Source: Chitinophaga varians
Lineage (GTDB): Bacteria; Bacteroidota; Bacteroidia; Chitinophagales; Chitinophagaceae
Direction: 5' to 3'
Length of the DNA stretch: 64,000 bases
NCBI RefSeq assembly: GCF_014529945.1
Contig: NZ_JACVFB010000001.1
Coordinates: 434,001-498,000 of the forward strand
A program made the position numbers and the translations under genes. Numbering within the stretch: position 1 is the stretch's first letter; every line of letters starts with the position of its first letter. Below, piece after piece: positions 17,886 to 28,027 of this stretch. The notes beneath the pieces are model-generated. The model was not told where the DNA came from, searched no databases, and saw nothing but the letters and a program-made list of their open reading frames with translations.

Positions 17886-20800
17886 ATGCAAAAAGTTGCT
17901 TATTGTAGGTGGTTTGCCCGTGCAGGAAACCGCCATGTCACCAAAATCCTGTTAGTAATGAGGCTAACGATTGTTTTATTAACTGTCGGTTTTCTTAATA
18001 TTTATGCTGCTGGCAATTCACAGAGCATTTCCTTCTCAGCCGAAAAGGCTTCATTGAAATCTGTTTTCTCTGCTGTTGAACGACAGACCAGTTTCGTTTT
18101 TTTATATAGTGGTCCTGTATTGAAAGCGTCGAAGCCGGTGACGATCTACGCGTCGGCTGTTCCGCTGAAAACCTTTCTTGACGAGGTTTTCAAAGAACAG
18201 CCTTTTCAGTATTCAATAGATGGACAGAGTATCCTGGTTTCTCCCAAACCGGTGTCCTACCCACCTCCATTTTATGAAAGACCGGATCTTTCCGCTGATA
18301 CGCTGATAGATATCAGAGGGCGGGTTGTGGATGCAGCCGGAGCTCCCCTGTATGGTGTGTCCATCGTTGTGAAAGGTACCACTGCTGGTACCAGCAGCGA
18401 CAAAGACGGGCGCTTTGTATTAAAAAGCAGGCAGCCTAATACCACGCTGGTTTGTTCCATGATAGGATTTGAGTCCAGGGAAATAAAGACCAGTGCCGCT
18501 AATACGGTGCTGAATGTCGTGTTGCAGGAAATGGAAACGAAGTTGGACGGGGTGGTGGTGACCGGCTACCAGAATATAAATCGTAAGCTGTTTACCGGGG
18601 CTGCCACCAAAGTGGACGCAAAAGATGTAGCGCGTGCAGGCGTCCCGGATGTATCACGCATGCTGGAAGGCCAGGTGGCAGGGGTGTCTATCCAGAACGT
18701 TTCCGGCACATTTGGAGCAGCTCCGAAGATCAGGGTGAGAGGCGCGACCTCGATATCCGGCGACAATAAGCCACTTTGGGTAATAGATGGGATCATCCTG
18801 GAAGATATCGTGAATATCTCCAATGAGGCTTTGTCTACAGGAGACCCCAACACCCTGATAGGGTCGTCTGTAGCGGGGTTGAATCCCGATGACATCGAAT
18901 CTTTCAATATCCTCAAAGATGCGGCCGCTACCGCCATGTACGGCGCGCGTGCCATGAACGGCGTAATTGTCGTTACCACCAAAAAAGGCAGACAGACAAA
19001 CGGAGCGCCGCAGATAAATTATAGCTCTACCCTCAGCACTTACCTGAAGCCAAGGTATGAGCAATTTAACATCATGAATTCCGCGGAGCAGATGGCGGTT
19101 TTGCTGGAAATGGAGCGTAAGGGCTCTTTTGGGCATAGTGCGTCGAAGAATTCGAAGGACGGAGGCATTTTTAATAAGATGTATGATCTGATGTATGACT
19201 ATGATCCGGTAACAGATTCGTATGCTTTAAGAAATGATCCCGCTTCGAGGCAAAAGTTCCTGAAACGTTATGCAGATGCCAATACCGACTGGTTCGATAT
19301 CTTGTTCAGAAACTCCCTGCTTCAGGAACACTCATTGAGCTATTCTTCCGGGAACGCAAAATCACAGACCTATGCATCTACCAGTTTTATGAGCGATGGG
19401 GGGCAAACGGTGGGCGACAAGGTAAAAAGATATACGGCGAACCTGAGGACCAACTTCAAATTAAGTGACCGGTTCAGCGGTGAACTGTTGTTTAATGGCT
19501 CCATCAGAGACCAACGTACGCCCGGGACGCTCACCAGGGGTAGTAACCCGGCTACAGGCGGTTTTACCAGGGATTTTGATATCAACCCATTTTCGTACGC
19601 GATGAATACCAGTCGGTTGATGACGCCCTATGATACTGATGGCAACCTGGAATACTTCAGAAGGAATTTCGCACCCTTCAATATATTAAATGAGCTGCAG
19701 AATAATTATATCGAGCTTGGCCTGAATGAATTGAAAGTGCAGGCCGGCTTCAGGTATAAAATTATCCCACGCCTTACCTATTCTGCTGACGGGTCCTATC
19801 GTTACGCTACTACCTTCAGAAAGCACTATGTAAAGGAAAACTCAAATATGGTAGGAGCGTATAAAGCACATAATAACGATCCTTACATCATGGAAAATAA
19901 CCCTTTCCTGTTTAAAGATCCCAATGTGCCAGGCTCACTGCCAGTCGTGGTTTTGCCCGACGGAGGTTTTTATAATGTCAACAATGATAATCTGGTAAGT
20001 TATTATTTCCGTCATAATCTGGAGTACGATGCACAGTTCAGCGCAAAACACCGGTTGAATATTTTCGGGTCCATGGAGGTCCGTTCTACCGACAGGCAGT
20101 ACGACAATTTTGACGGTATCGGTTATCAGTATACCAGCTCTGGTTTGGTACATCCTGATTTCAGGTACTTCCAGGATGCGCAATATCAAAACCTGCCATA
20201 TTACGGTATGGGATACACGAAAGACCGGTTCGCCGCTATGATGGCCCGTGGCGCATATGCCTATGCCGACAAGTACAGCTTCAATTTTACGACCAGGTTC
20301 GACCGGTCCAATATGCTGGGTAAAACCAAAGCCAAAGGGAAAAGCCTCGGGTGGCTGCCTACATGGAATGTTTCCGCTGCCTGGGATATTGACCAGGAGA
20401 AGTTCTTTAACCAGCAGGGAAAATTCCTCTCCGGTGCCAGGGTAAGAGGCACCTATGGGCTGGTCGCGAACCTGGGCAATGCCCGGAATAAGTCGGTGCT
20501 TTATAATAATGGGATAACGTACCGGCCGATAGAGACAGATAAAGAACAGCTGGTCAAAATTTCAGCGCTGGAGAATGCTGACCTGACCTGGGAGAAATTA
20601 TATGAAGCAAATGTGGGTGCAGATCTGGCCTTCTTCCATAATAAAGTCAACATTACACTGGACCTGTATAAACGGGACATTTTTGATTTGATCGGGCCTG
20701 TTGTCACATCCGGCATCGGTGGCCAGGTGCAGAAAATCGCCAATTATGCAACGATGTCTGGTAAAGGGTTTGAGCTGACTATCGCGGGAAATCCTGTTCA

Positions 20801-21602
20801 AACAAAAGACTTCAGGTGGCGCAGTTCTTTCAATTTCGCCCACAACAAAAATAAGATCACCAAATTGGTGATTAACCCAACCCTGGCGAATCTGGTGCGT
20901 GCAGAGGGGGGGCCACTGGAAGGCTATGCACAAAGAGGATTGTTTTCTGTACAGTTCGATGGACTGAACCCCGATTTTGGTTATCCGACCTTCATTTCCC
21001 AATCCGGCGAGCGAAACGCCATGAAGGTAGATTTTCAAAGCACGAATGTAGAGTACCTGAAATATCATGGACCGGTAGATCCCACCCTGACAGGAGGCTT
21101 CTATAATCAGTTAGCCTATAAAAACCTGTCTCTTTCCTTCCTGTTTACTTTCAGTATGGGCAACTACGTGCGACTTGCGCCGGTATTCACGTCTGAGTTG
21201 AGCGACGATATCGGGATGTCTAAAGAATGGTTAAACAGGTGGATGGTGCCCGGGGATGAAAAACGCACGACCATTCCAACAATTGTAGATCCTTTGGTGG
21301 CCCAGGTGGATATGCCCAGTAACCCCATGTATGCTTATAGCGCCTATAACTCCTCAGACGAGCGCGTGGCCAAAGGTGATTTCATCCGCCTGAAGAATGT
21401 GACGCTGGGCTATAGTCTGCCCAAGTCCTATGCGAACAGGCTAAGATTGAAGAACATTGATTTGGCCCTGGTGGGCAACAATGTATGGCTGCTCTATGCA
21501 GATAAGAAGCTGAATGGAGCTGACCCTGAATTTTTTGGAAGCGGGGGCGTGGCCTTACCGGTGCCCAGGCAATTTACTTTCTCTCTGAAAGCTGGTTTCT
21601 AA
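17886..21602 (+). CDS. SusC/RagA-family TonB-dependent transporter with STN domain (locus B)
   Basis: 1238 aa. The long N-terminus with a signal peptide around residues 20-43 (LVMRLTIVLLTVGFLNIYAA) is usual for the family. STN domain about 48-118. Carboxypeptidase-D-regulatory-like domain about 138-220 (DIRGRVVDAAGAPLYGVSIVVKG). Plug about 225-365, with VVVTGYQ at its start and DAAATAMYGARAMNGVIVV. The barrel ends in a hydrophobic-aromatic terminus (TFSLKAGF). It works with the SusD-like protein that starts 19 bp later. The downstream metallopeptidase suggests that protein or peptide material may be the cargo; this is inferred from context. Confidence 0.95.
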   Translation: MQKVAYCRWFARAGNRHVTKILLVMRLTIVLLTVGFLNIYAAGNSQSISFSAEKASLKSVFSAVERQTSFVFLYSGPVLKASKPVTIYASAVPLKTFLDEVFKEQPFQYSIDGQSILVSPKPVSYPPPFYERPDLSADTLIDIRGRVVDAAGAPLYGVSIVVKGTTAGTSSDKDGRFVLKSRQPNTTLVCSMIGFESREIKTSAANTVLNVVLQEMETKLDGVVVTGYQNINRKLFTGAATKVDAKDVARAGVPDVSRMLEGQVAGVSIQNVSGTFGAAPKIRVRGATSISGDNKPLWVIDGIILEDIVNISNEALSTGDPNTLIGSSVAGLNPDDIESFNILKDAAATAMYGARAMNGVIVVTTKKGRQTNGAPQINYSSTLSTYLKPRYEQFNIMNSAEQMAVLLEMERKGSFGHSASKNSKDGGIFNKMYDLMYDYDPVTDSYALRNDPASRQKFLKRYADANTDWFDILFRNSLLQEHSLSYSSGNAKSQTYASTSFMSDGGQTVGDKVKRYTANLRTNFKLSDRFSGELLFNGSIRDQRTPGTLTRGSNPATGGFTRDFDINPFSYAMNTSRLMTPYDTDGNLEYFRRNFAPFNILNELQNNYIELGLNELKVQAGFRYKIIPRLTYSADGSYRYATTFRKHYVKENSNMVGAYKAHNNDPYIMENNPFLFKDPNVPGSLPVVVLPDGGFYNVNNDNLVSYYFRHNLEYDAQFSAKHRLNIFGSMEVRSTDRQYDNFDGIGYQYTSSGLVHPDFRYFQDAQYQNLPYYGMGYTKDRFAAMMARGAYAYADKYSFNFTTRFDRSNMLGKTKAKGKSLGWLPTWNVSAAWDIDQEKFFNQQGKFLSGARVRGTYGLVANLGNARNKSVLYNNGITYRPIETDKEQLVKISALENADLTWEKLYEANVGADLAFFHNKVNITLDLYKRDIFDLIGPVVTSGIGGQVQKIANYATMSGKGFELTIAGNPVQTKDFRWRSSFNFAHNKNKITKLVINPTLANLVRAEGGPLEGYAQRGLFSVQFDGLNPDFGYPTFISQSGERNAMKVDFQSTNVEYLKYHGPVDPTLTGGFYNQLAYKNLSLSFLFTFSMGNYVRLAPVFTSELSDDIGMSKEWLNRWMVPGDEKRTTIPTIVDPLVAQVDMPSNPMYAYSAYNSSDERVAKGDFIRLKNVTLGYSLPKSYANRLRLKNIDLALVGNNVWLLYADKKLNGADPEFFGSGGVALPVPRQFTFSLKAGF

Positions 21603-21621
21603 TTAAAAAGCATTGAATAAA

Positions 21622-23100
21622 ATGAAGAAGAAAAATATATACAATATTGTCCGTTTATCACTGCTTTCATTGCTGCTGGGAAGCTGTGAAAAATACTTTG
21701 AAGTCAATCCGGATATGCGTACCGAATTGAACACCCCTGAAAAAGTAGCCCAGTTACTGGTGACGGCCTATCCAACATCTGATTATTTCCTGTTTGCGGA
21801 ATTAGCCTCAGACAATAGTGCAGATAAAGGACCTGGTGATTTCTCCCTAAATGATATTGCCCGTGACAGCTATTTTTGGAAAGAAGTGACACAGGTGTCA
21901 GATAGCTATTCTCCTAATGCGTACTGGCTGGATATGTACAGGGCTATCGCAGCTGCCAATCATGCCATTGAAGCTGTGGAGGAAAATAATTTTGGTACAA
22001 CAGGGCAGCAATACAAAGGAGAAGCGTTGTTAGCACGCGCTTATGCGCACCATATGCTGGTCTCTTTGTTTTCGAAAACATATCAGATCAACGGTGACAA
22101 CTCATCTCCGGGGATACCGTATCTTACCGATCCTGAAAAAATAGCCTTTAAAAACTACGAGCGTGGTACCGTGGCTTCCGTGTATGAGCATATTGAAAAA
22201 GACTTGCTCGAAGGTATGCGCCTGATTAAAGGGATCAGCTATAAATCACCCAGGTTTCATTTCAATGAGCAGGCTGCCAATGCTTTTGCTGCAAGGTTTT
22301 ATCTTTTTAAGGGAGAGTATGATAAGGTCATCAAATATGCCAGTGCTATTTTTCCGGAAAATAATTTTAAACAGAATATCCGGCCTATAGCCGGGGCACT
22401 GAAGGCGGCAGGTAGTAATTCCCCGGCATTATTTACAGGTAGCCAGCAAAATTTCAATCTTTTACTGGCAAATGTCTATTCCAATTTCAATAGTATCGCT
22501 GCCGGCGGCCGTTACGGAGCCGGATTGTCCACCGAGCAGATGATCAGCGGAAATACCGTTGCCGGGAAACAATTTTACCAATATTATACCCGGATTGGGG
22601 GAATTCCCGATAAACTTTCACTGGGGAAATACCCGACTTTTTCCTATAGAGCAAGCACATTTGCAACTGACTGGACCTATTATACTGTTCAGTGCCTGTT
22701 TTCAGCAGATGAGGCGCTGATGAACAGAGCGGAGGCCTATGCTAGTACCGGCGATTACACATCGGCGTTAAAGGACCTGAACGACTTTGCGGAAGTGAGG
22801 ATTGAGGGATACAATACTTCGTTGCATGGAATTACCGAGGCGAAGGTCTTAAGCTTCTATAATACCACGGATATCAAGGTCGGTTTGCTGAAAGCGGTAT
22901 TGGATTTTAAACAAAAAGCTTTTGCGCATGAGGGGATCCGTTGGTTTGACATCAATCGGTACAGCATAGAAATTTCACACCGGTATTTGGATAATAAATG
23001 GGATACAACCTACGATGTGTTGAAGAAAAATGATCTGCGCCGTGTCTTTCAATTGCCGGAAAGTGCGATGCTTTCCGGATTAACTAAAAACCCCAGATAG
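21622..23100 (+). CDS. SusD/RagB-family lipoprotein (locus B)
   Basis: 492 aa from ATG 21622 (a TTG three codons upstream is less likely). The signal peptide ends in the lipobox LLGSC, giving a lipidated Cys near residue 22. TPR-like helices with GEALLARAYAHHMLVSLFSK near 130 and the C-terminal motif KAFAHEGIRWFDINRY near 440 place it in the SusD family, in a divergent branch shorter than the locus A protein. It is the surface partner of the SusC immediately upstream. Confidence 0.92.
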   Translation: MKKKNIYNIVRLSLLSLLLGSCEKYFEVNPDMRTELNTPEKVAQLLVTAYPTSDYFLFAELASDNSADKGPGDFSLNDIARDSYFWKEVTQVSDSYSPNAYWLDMYRAIAAANHAIEAVEENNFGTTGQQYKGEALLARAYAHHMLVSLFSKTYQINGDNSSPGIPYLTDPEKIAFKNYERGTVASVYEHIEKDLLEGMRLIKGISYKSPRFHFNEQAANAFAARFYLFKGEYDKVIKYASAIFPENNFKQNIRPIAGALKAAGSNSPALFTGSQQNFNLLLANVYSNFNSIAAGGRYGAGLSTEQMISGNTVAGKQFYQYYTRIGGIPDKLSLGKYPTFSYRASTFATDWTYYTVQCLFSADEALMNRAEAYASTGDYTSALKDLNDFAEVRIEGYNTSLHGITEAKVLSFYNTTDIKVGLLKAVLDFKQKAFAHEGIRWFDINRYSIEISHRYLDNKWDTTYDVLKKNDLRRVFQLPESAMLSGLTKNPR

Positions 23101-23120
23101 AACAAATTTAAAATTCAGTT

Positions 23121-24515
23121 ATGAAAATATTTTGCATCACGTTTTCCTTCCTGTTAATGGTGGCTGTAACTGGTTGCAGGAAAGAAGAGAAAGTTGATTT
23201 CGAATTCAACAGGGAATTGGATTATATGCCCACCGAACTCGATAACTGGTTAACGACGGCATTCACGGACCCTTATAATATAGAGGTAGTGTATCGTTTT
23301 GACCGGTATAAAGGCGCCGTTGACCAAAACCTGGTGCCGGCCGGGGAAGACAAGGTAAAAGAGCAAATGAGGATGGTTTTGAATGGGTATTTGATGCCCT
23401 ATGAGATTGCGGGAGGCAGGACCTTCATCAAAAGATTTGCTCCCAAAGAATGGGTTTTATTTGGATCTTATTCTATCCAGTCTGATGGGTCGCGTGTGCT
23501 GGCTACCTCCGGTGGTGGCAGGAATATTACCCTCTATGAGGTGAATGCAATAAATAGTGCTGATCCCGAGGCGGTGCGTCCAAGGCTGAAGACCATACAT
23601 CATGAATTCACGCATACCCTGTCACAGATTCAGCGATTACCACTCGAATTTGAGAATATTTCCAGGGCAGATTATACAGAGTCCTGGCGCAATGCCACAC
23701 TTTATCCGGACAAGGATAACGACTCTCTGGGTTTTGTTTCCCGGTATGCGAGGGCCAATGTGATGGAGGATTTCGCGGAGACGGCCGGGTTTTTATTGGC
23801 AAATGGACAACTATGGTATGATAACAAAGCCGGAAAGGTGCCCAAATCAGGATATGATATTCTGAAGAAAAAGGAAAGCGCTGTGGTGAATTATTTCAGA
23901 GATCAGTTCGGGGTTGATTTCAGGAAACTGCAAAGGGAAGTTGCCTTTTCCATGTATAACGATTTTAATGATAAAAATTCCCAGACTTTTGAATACTGGT
24001 TTTTCAACCAGGGGCTGTTTGACCGGAGCCTGGGCTATAATACCGCAAATGTCTCTCCTGACGTAAAAAACGCCGTAGATAATTTCAAAGCGGCAGTGAA
24101 CGCGTACAGTGCATCCGCCAGGTATGTAGTGCAGGATTTGACTTATATATTTACGCCTGCTAATGCCACTGCCGGAACGTTGGTGGTGAGCGTACCCTTT
24201 CGGTCCGGGACGAGCCCCATCATTTACGCGGATTACAACTTCACTTACACGCAGGACCCGGTTACCCATTCCATCAATTTTGTAAAGGCCGCACAGGGAA
24301 CGGGGCCGAATTATACCAATGCCAATTTTTTCATGGCCTCCTTCATGACCAATATCTCCGGCTATCTGACAGGTTCCTCTTTCAGGACGGACTGGTCGGT
24401 GAACAAACCGGACCTCTCCCGCCGGGATGAAGCTTTTTTCAACTCAGGGGGTTTTTATAAAGCAGGCGACAGGACCAGTTATCTCAACTTCCAACTGTTG
24501 AAAGTGAGAAAGTAA
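23121..24515 (+). CDS. Putative zinc metallopeptidase lipoprotein (Peptidase_Mx1-like)
   Basis: 464 aa. The signal peptide ends at a VTGC lipobox, so it is predicted to be a surface or periplasmic lipoprotein. The zinc motif H161-E162-F-T-H165 is clear, and VMEDFAETAG supplies Glu216 or Glu220 as the third ligand, about 55 residues downstream as in gluzincin-like families. The lipoproteins of this type seen next to SusC/SusD in Bacteroidota (substrate-binding putative zinc-binding metallopeptidase) match the order here. It begins 20 bp after SusD and is followed by the DUF4302 lipoprotein. It probably trims a peptide cargo, but activity is unproven for the family. Confidence 0.85.
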   Translation: MKIFCITFSFLLMVAVTGCRKEEKVDFEFNRELDYMPTELDNWLTTAFTDPYNIEVVYRFDRYKGAVDQNLVPAGEDKVKEQMRMVLNGYLMPYEIAGGRTFIKRFAPKEWVLFGSYSIQSDGSRVLATSGGGRNITLYEVNAINSADPEAVRPRLKTIHHEFTHTLSQIQRLPLEFENISRADYTESWRNATLYPDKDNDSLGFVSRYARANVMEDFAETAGFLLANGQLWYDNKAGKVPKSGYDILKKKESAVVNYFRDQFGVDFRKLQREVAFSMYNDFNDKNSQTFEYWFFNQGLFDRSLGYNTANVSPDVKNAVDNFKAAVNAYSASARYVVQDLTYIFTPANATAGTLVVSVPFRSGTSPIIYADYNFTYTQDPVTHSINFVKAAQGTGPNYTNANFFMASFMTNISGYLTGSSFRTDWSVNKPDLSRRDEAFFNSGGFYKAGDRTSYLNFQLLKVRK

Positions 24516-24551
24516 ACTGAATAATGATTAACCAAATTAAATCATGAGATT

Positions 24552-25859
24552 ATGCAGAATTTATATAAGCTCCTATTTGTCATCTCCGCTTTGGTTATAG
24601 GTTGTAGCCGCTCAGATGTGGACCTGGTTTTTAATCAAACGCCTGACGAGCGTATGAGCGGACAGCAACAACAATTCAGGCAGATGCTTGTACAGGCCCA
24701 ATATGGTTGGAAAATCACGAATTCAACCCAGTTGAAAGGTAATTTCGGATTTTATATGGACTTCGATTTTGAGGGAAAGAAGGACCGGGTTTGCATGGTG
24801 TCAGATATCAATGATACCAGCAGCGCGACGGTGCAGGTTTCTGCGTACAGGGTTAAATTGGTCAATGCGCCGATTCTTTCTTTTGAGACGTATAATTACA
24901 TTCATTTGTTAAGCGACCCCAATCCTGGTGTGAGCGGAGGGGTAGTGGGCCAGGGATTTAAAGGAGACAATGAATTTGAGTTTGTCAGGGTTACCTCCGA
25001 TTCGATGTTCCTTGTAGGCCGCAAATTCAGGACCCAAATGACGTTGGTGAAAGCAACGAGGCAGGAGCAGGAGGCTTATCTGAATGGAGGTTATCTGGCC
25101 AATATTAAGGCTGTTAAAGCTGTTTTTGCCAGTAACAAGGTCTCCCTTTTTGATTATGGTGGCGTTACTTATCAGATTATACCTAATACAGGCGCAAGGC
25201 GAGTGGGGATAATGAGCGTGGTGAATAATGAGATCAGGCTTTCTTCCGGGAATTTTTCCTTTTCTGTCAACGGCATGGAATTATCAGATGGCATACAGAT
25301 GGGAAACACGCTCGTGACAAGGATATTGCTGGAGGGTGATAAACTCTTTATCCAGACAAAGCGTGGAGAGAAGATAGCTGTCCGGAGTTCGCAGACAGCG
25401 CTCCTTCCCCTGAATCAGATGATAGGGTTGAGTTATATGGGATTAAATCTTCCGTTTTTGGCCAATTTACCGGGCACAAATCCTGCCGGCACTACTATCC
25501 TAAAGCAGTTAAGCTTACTGGTATTGGCTTATCCGGCTTCTTACGACAAGAGCGAGATCAATCTGGTATGGGATGTCCCAAATAAAAAAGTAATTATGGA
25601 AGGACTGCTGTTCAAAGGGAGTTATATATATGCAACCAGATTTCGTTATGACTATGATTTTAATCCCGCAACAGGGTTATACAAGCTGAGCAATAAGATC
25701 GTACTGGCGCCTGGTTATGCTACCTATAACGTCAGTTTATTGGATACGTTCCTGCAAAACAACGAGTTTAGTTTAGATTATTATTTTGACAGTGGCAATA
25801 TGTATGGGAAAGTGACCAGCAAAAACGGGAGCACTATCATGACTTTCATGCTCTATTAG
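24552..25859 (+). CDS. DUF4302 domain lipoprotein
   Basis: 435 aa. The signal peptide ends at VIGC (lipidated Cys about 18). The mature start carries the family's typical TPDERMSGQQQQFRQML segment, then beta-rich sequence to the end. DUF4302 lipoproteins occur in Bacteroidota next to SusC/SusD and the zinc-peptidase lipoprotein; their function is unknown. It is the last gene of locus B, 36 bp after the peptidase, and is followed by an intrinsic terminator at 25899-25935. Confidence 0.85.
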   Translation: MQNLYKLLFVISALVIGCSRSDVDLVFNQTPDERMSGQQQQFRQMLVQAQYGWKITNSTQLKGNFGFYMDFDFEGKKDRVCMVSDINDTSSATVQVSAYRVKLVNAPILSFETYNYIHLLSDPNPGVSGGVVGQGFKGDNEFEFVRVTSDSMFLVGRKFRTQMTLVKATRQEQEAYLNGGYLANIKAVKAVFASNKVSLFDYGGVTYQIIPNTGARRVGIMSVVNNEIRLSSGNFSFSVNGMELSDGIQMGNTLVTRILLEGDKLFIQTKRGEKIAVRSSQTALLPLNQMIGLSYMGLNLPFLANLPGTNPAGTTILKQLSLLVLAYPASYDKSEINLVWDVPNKKVIMEGLLFKGSYIYATRFRYDYDFNPATGLYKLSNKIVLAPGYATYNVSLLDTFLQNNEFSLDYYFDSGNMYGKVTSKNGSTIMTFMLY

Positions 25860-25898
25860 GTTAATAGGCTGAATTTGTACCAAGAGCACTAAAAAAGT

Positions 25899-25935
25899 AA
25901 AACCTGCGCTACCTTGTCGCAGGTTTTATTTTTTT
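25899..25935 (+). terminator. Rho-independent terminator of locus B
   Basis: AAAACCTGCG (25899-25908) pairs perfectly with CGCAGGTTTT (25918-25927) and is followed by ATTTTTTT. It lies 39 bp after the DUF4302 stop codon. Confidence 0.85.
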
Positions 25936-26075
25936 AGCCAGGGTTGCTGCCTGTTTGTTGATGGCTGCCAGTGCGGGCTGGCTCACCAACGATACCTCAT
26001 TGAAAATGGAATAATTATTTGGACGACAATTTTTTTGCCTTAAATTTAGCCCCGGTGAACATCAATCATTAAAAT

Positions 26076-26684
26076 TTGTCAGACAACTTTTTAAATAATG
26101 AAAATGCGCTTCTTCAGCAGATAGCGTCTGGCGATGAGCAAGCCTTTGGAGTCTTTTTCTCTTACTATTACCCGCAGTTGTTTTCGCTGGTCCACCGTTT
26201 TACACTTCATGATGAAGATGTACGCGAAGCGCTGCAGGAAACATTCCTACAGGTGTGGCTGCAACGTGACGAACTCACTGAAATCCGGGAAATGCGAGGA
26301 TGGCTGTTACGTATTGCCACCCGGCAATGCAGGGCAATTTTGCGCAAAAATCTGCTAATGCTCCGCAGCGAGCATAAGGCATATGAGGATGTTTTTACCG
26401 CTGAGCAGTCCACGGTACCGGCAGAACCCACCACTGTTGCGGAAATCATGAGGCTGGTGCGGGATGCAGTTCAGCAAATGCCCGATCAGCGCCGGCGCAT
26501 CTATCAGTTGAGCCGCGAAGAAGGCCTGAAGCCTTCCGAAATTGCAGCGCGCTTGTCCCTCTCCGTCAGTACCGTAAAGAATACGCTGGTAACGGCCTTG
26601 AAGCAGATCCGTCAACATTTGGCGAATGCTGGTTACCCGTTGCCCTGGCTCTTGTTATACTGGATGTTTTCCAGCCGGATGTAA
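26076..26684 (+). CDS. ECF RNA polymerase sigma factor (locus C), TTG start
   Basis: 202 aa. TTG at 26076 is the only upstream start that keeps region 2 whole (ALLQQIASGDEQAFGVFF, then EDVREALQETFLQVWLQ); no in-frame ATG precedes the domain. Region 4 has the helix-turn-helix PSEIAARLSLSVSTVKNTL. A C-terminal tail of about 20 mostly hydrophobic residues (PLPWLLLYWMF) is notable and also seen, weaker, in the locus B sigma (VLVWLFQKFF). This may be a membrane-proximal anchor. It is paired with the FecR encoded downstream. Confidence 0.92.
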   Translation: MSDNFLNNENALLQQIASGDEQAFGVFFSYYYPQLFSLVHRFTLHDEDVREALQETFLQVWLQRDELTEIREMRGWLLRIATRQCRAILRKNLLMLRSEHKAYEDVFTAEQSTVPAEPTTVAEIMRLVRDAVQQMPDQRRRIYQLSREEGLKPSEIAARLSLSVSTVKNTLVTALKQIRQHLANAGYPLPWLLLYWMFSSRM

Positions 26685-26714
26685 TAGATGGCCTCTTGGG
26701 GCCGGTCTGAAAAT

Positions 26715-26736
26715 ATTTTTTTTAGTGCATTAGTAC
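26715..26736 (+). promoter_or_regulatory. Sigma/anti-sigma gap element (locus C copy)
   Basis: A T tract (26715-26723) is followed 7 nt later by TAGTAC (26731-26736), about 40 nt before the FecR ATG at 26778. It is nearly the same as the locus E copy at 46145-46167. Confidence 0.35.
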
Positions 26737-26777
26737 GTTTGTTTTTCCCACGCCACTTTAACTATGAATCTCGAATT

Positions 26778-27959
26778 ATGGATGCATCCCGCTTTAGTTA
26801 TTTACTGGAACAATATAAGTCTGGCCGTCTTTCTGCGTCCGAAGAGGAGGAGCTGTTTCATTTTGCCGGAGAAGGGGCGGAGCAGGAGTGGCAGGCATTA
26901 TTGGACCCATGGATGAGCGAGGATGCCGGACAGGCTGAAAAGCTGGACCAGGAGCGTGTTGCGAGGGAGCTGGAATGGGTGCTGTCGGCAGACAGACAGC
27001 CATCGGGAATCATACGGACGTTAGTGCCTGTTGCCCCGCGGCCGCGTTTTATACGTCGCTGGGGATGGGCCGCGGCGATGCTGGCGGGCTTGCTGGCGGC
27101 GGGTGCCTACTACTTTGTTCATCACAGCGAAATACCCGCCCGTAGCACTATCGCGAAGGTCTCCGATGTGCAGCCTGGGGGGAATAGGGCCATCCTTACA
27201 CTGGCAGATGGTTCCCATATCACACTCGATAGCACGGGCAACCAGGTTATCCGGCAGGGAACAGCCGCAGTGCATCAGCATAATGGCAGCCTACAGTACG
27301 AAGTAAACGGGCCGGAAACAGCTACCGGCTATAATCAGTTGAGCACACCACGACAAGCGCAGTTCCGCCTCGTATTGGCGGACGGCACCAAAGTATGGCT
27401 GAATGCTGCCAGCTCCATCCGCTACCCAACGGCGTTTACCGGAAAAGAAAGAAGTGTGGAAGTAACCGGAGAAGTATACTTTGAGGTGGCAGCGAACGTA
27501 GATCAGCCATTTGTCGTAAAGGTGAACCATACGGCCATACAGGTGTTGGGCACTGCCTTTAATATTAACGCATATCCGGAGGAAAATTATCTGAGTACCA
27601 CGCTGGTATCGGGTTCCATAAGGGTGAAGACAGAGAAGGGAAGCGTTTTGTTACAACCAGGGAAGGCGGCGGCTGTCATGCCTGATGGAAGCACTACCGT
27701 GTCAGCGGCCAATCTGAAAGCGGTGATGGCCTGGAAAAATGGTTTCTTCTGGTTTGAGAATGCCGATATTAAAACGGTGATGCGACAGCTGGCGCGCTGG
27801 TACAATATAGAAGTCGAATTCCGGGGAGCAATGCCCAGGACTACTTTCAGCGGCGAAATAGAAAGGTCGCTCACGCTCTCGCAGGTATTGCAGGGGCTAG
27901 GTTCCAATGAACTACATTATACATTTGAGCATGAAAATAAGCTTGTCATACAGCCATAG
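26778..27959 (+). CDS. FecR-type anti-sigma factor (locus C)
   Basis: 393 aa from ATG 26778. An in-frame start at 26688 would add 30 residues that do not belong to the family and would overlap the gap element. Sigma-binding part about 1-85 (FSYLLEQYKSGRLSASEEEE). Membrane segment about 92-112 (WAAAMLAGLLAAGAYYFVHH). FecR domain about 190-290 (FRLVLADGTKVWLNAASSI). DUF4974 about 320-393 (FENADIKTVMRQLARWYNI). It is a close paralogue of the locus B protein. Confidence 0.93.
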   Translation: MDASRFSYLLEQYKSGRLSASEEEELFHFAGEGAEQEWQALLDPWMSEDAGQAEKLDQERVARELEWVLSADRQPSGIIRTLVPVAPRPRFIRRWGWAAAMLAGLLAAGAYYFVHHSEIPARSTIAKVSDVQPGGNRAILTLADGSHITLDSTGNQVIRQGTAAVHQHNGSLQYEVNGPETATGYNQLSTPRQAQFRLVLADGTKVWLNAASSIRYPTAFTGKERSVEVTGEVYFEVAANVDQPFVVKVNHTAIQVLGTAFNINAYPEENYLSTTLVSGSIRVKTEKGSVLLQPGKAAAVMPDGSTTVSAANLKAVMAWKNGFFWFENADIKTVMRQLARWYNIEVEFRGAMPRTTFSGEIERSLTLSQVLQGLGSNELHYTFEHENKLVIQP

Positions 27960-28027
27960 GACAGTACCATAAACAAACCAAAATCAAACAGCAGGGAAAA
28001 TCCTGAAACAAGTTGGTGAACAAAATG

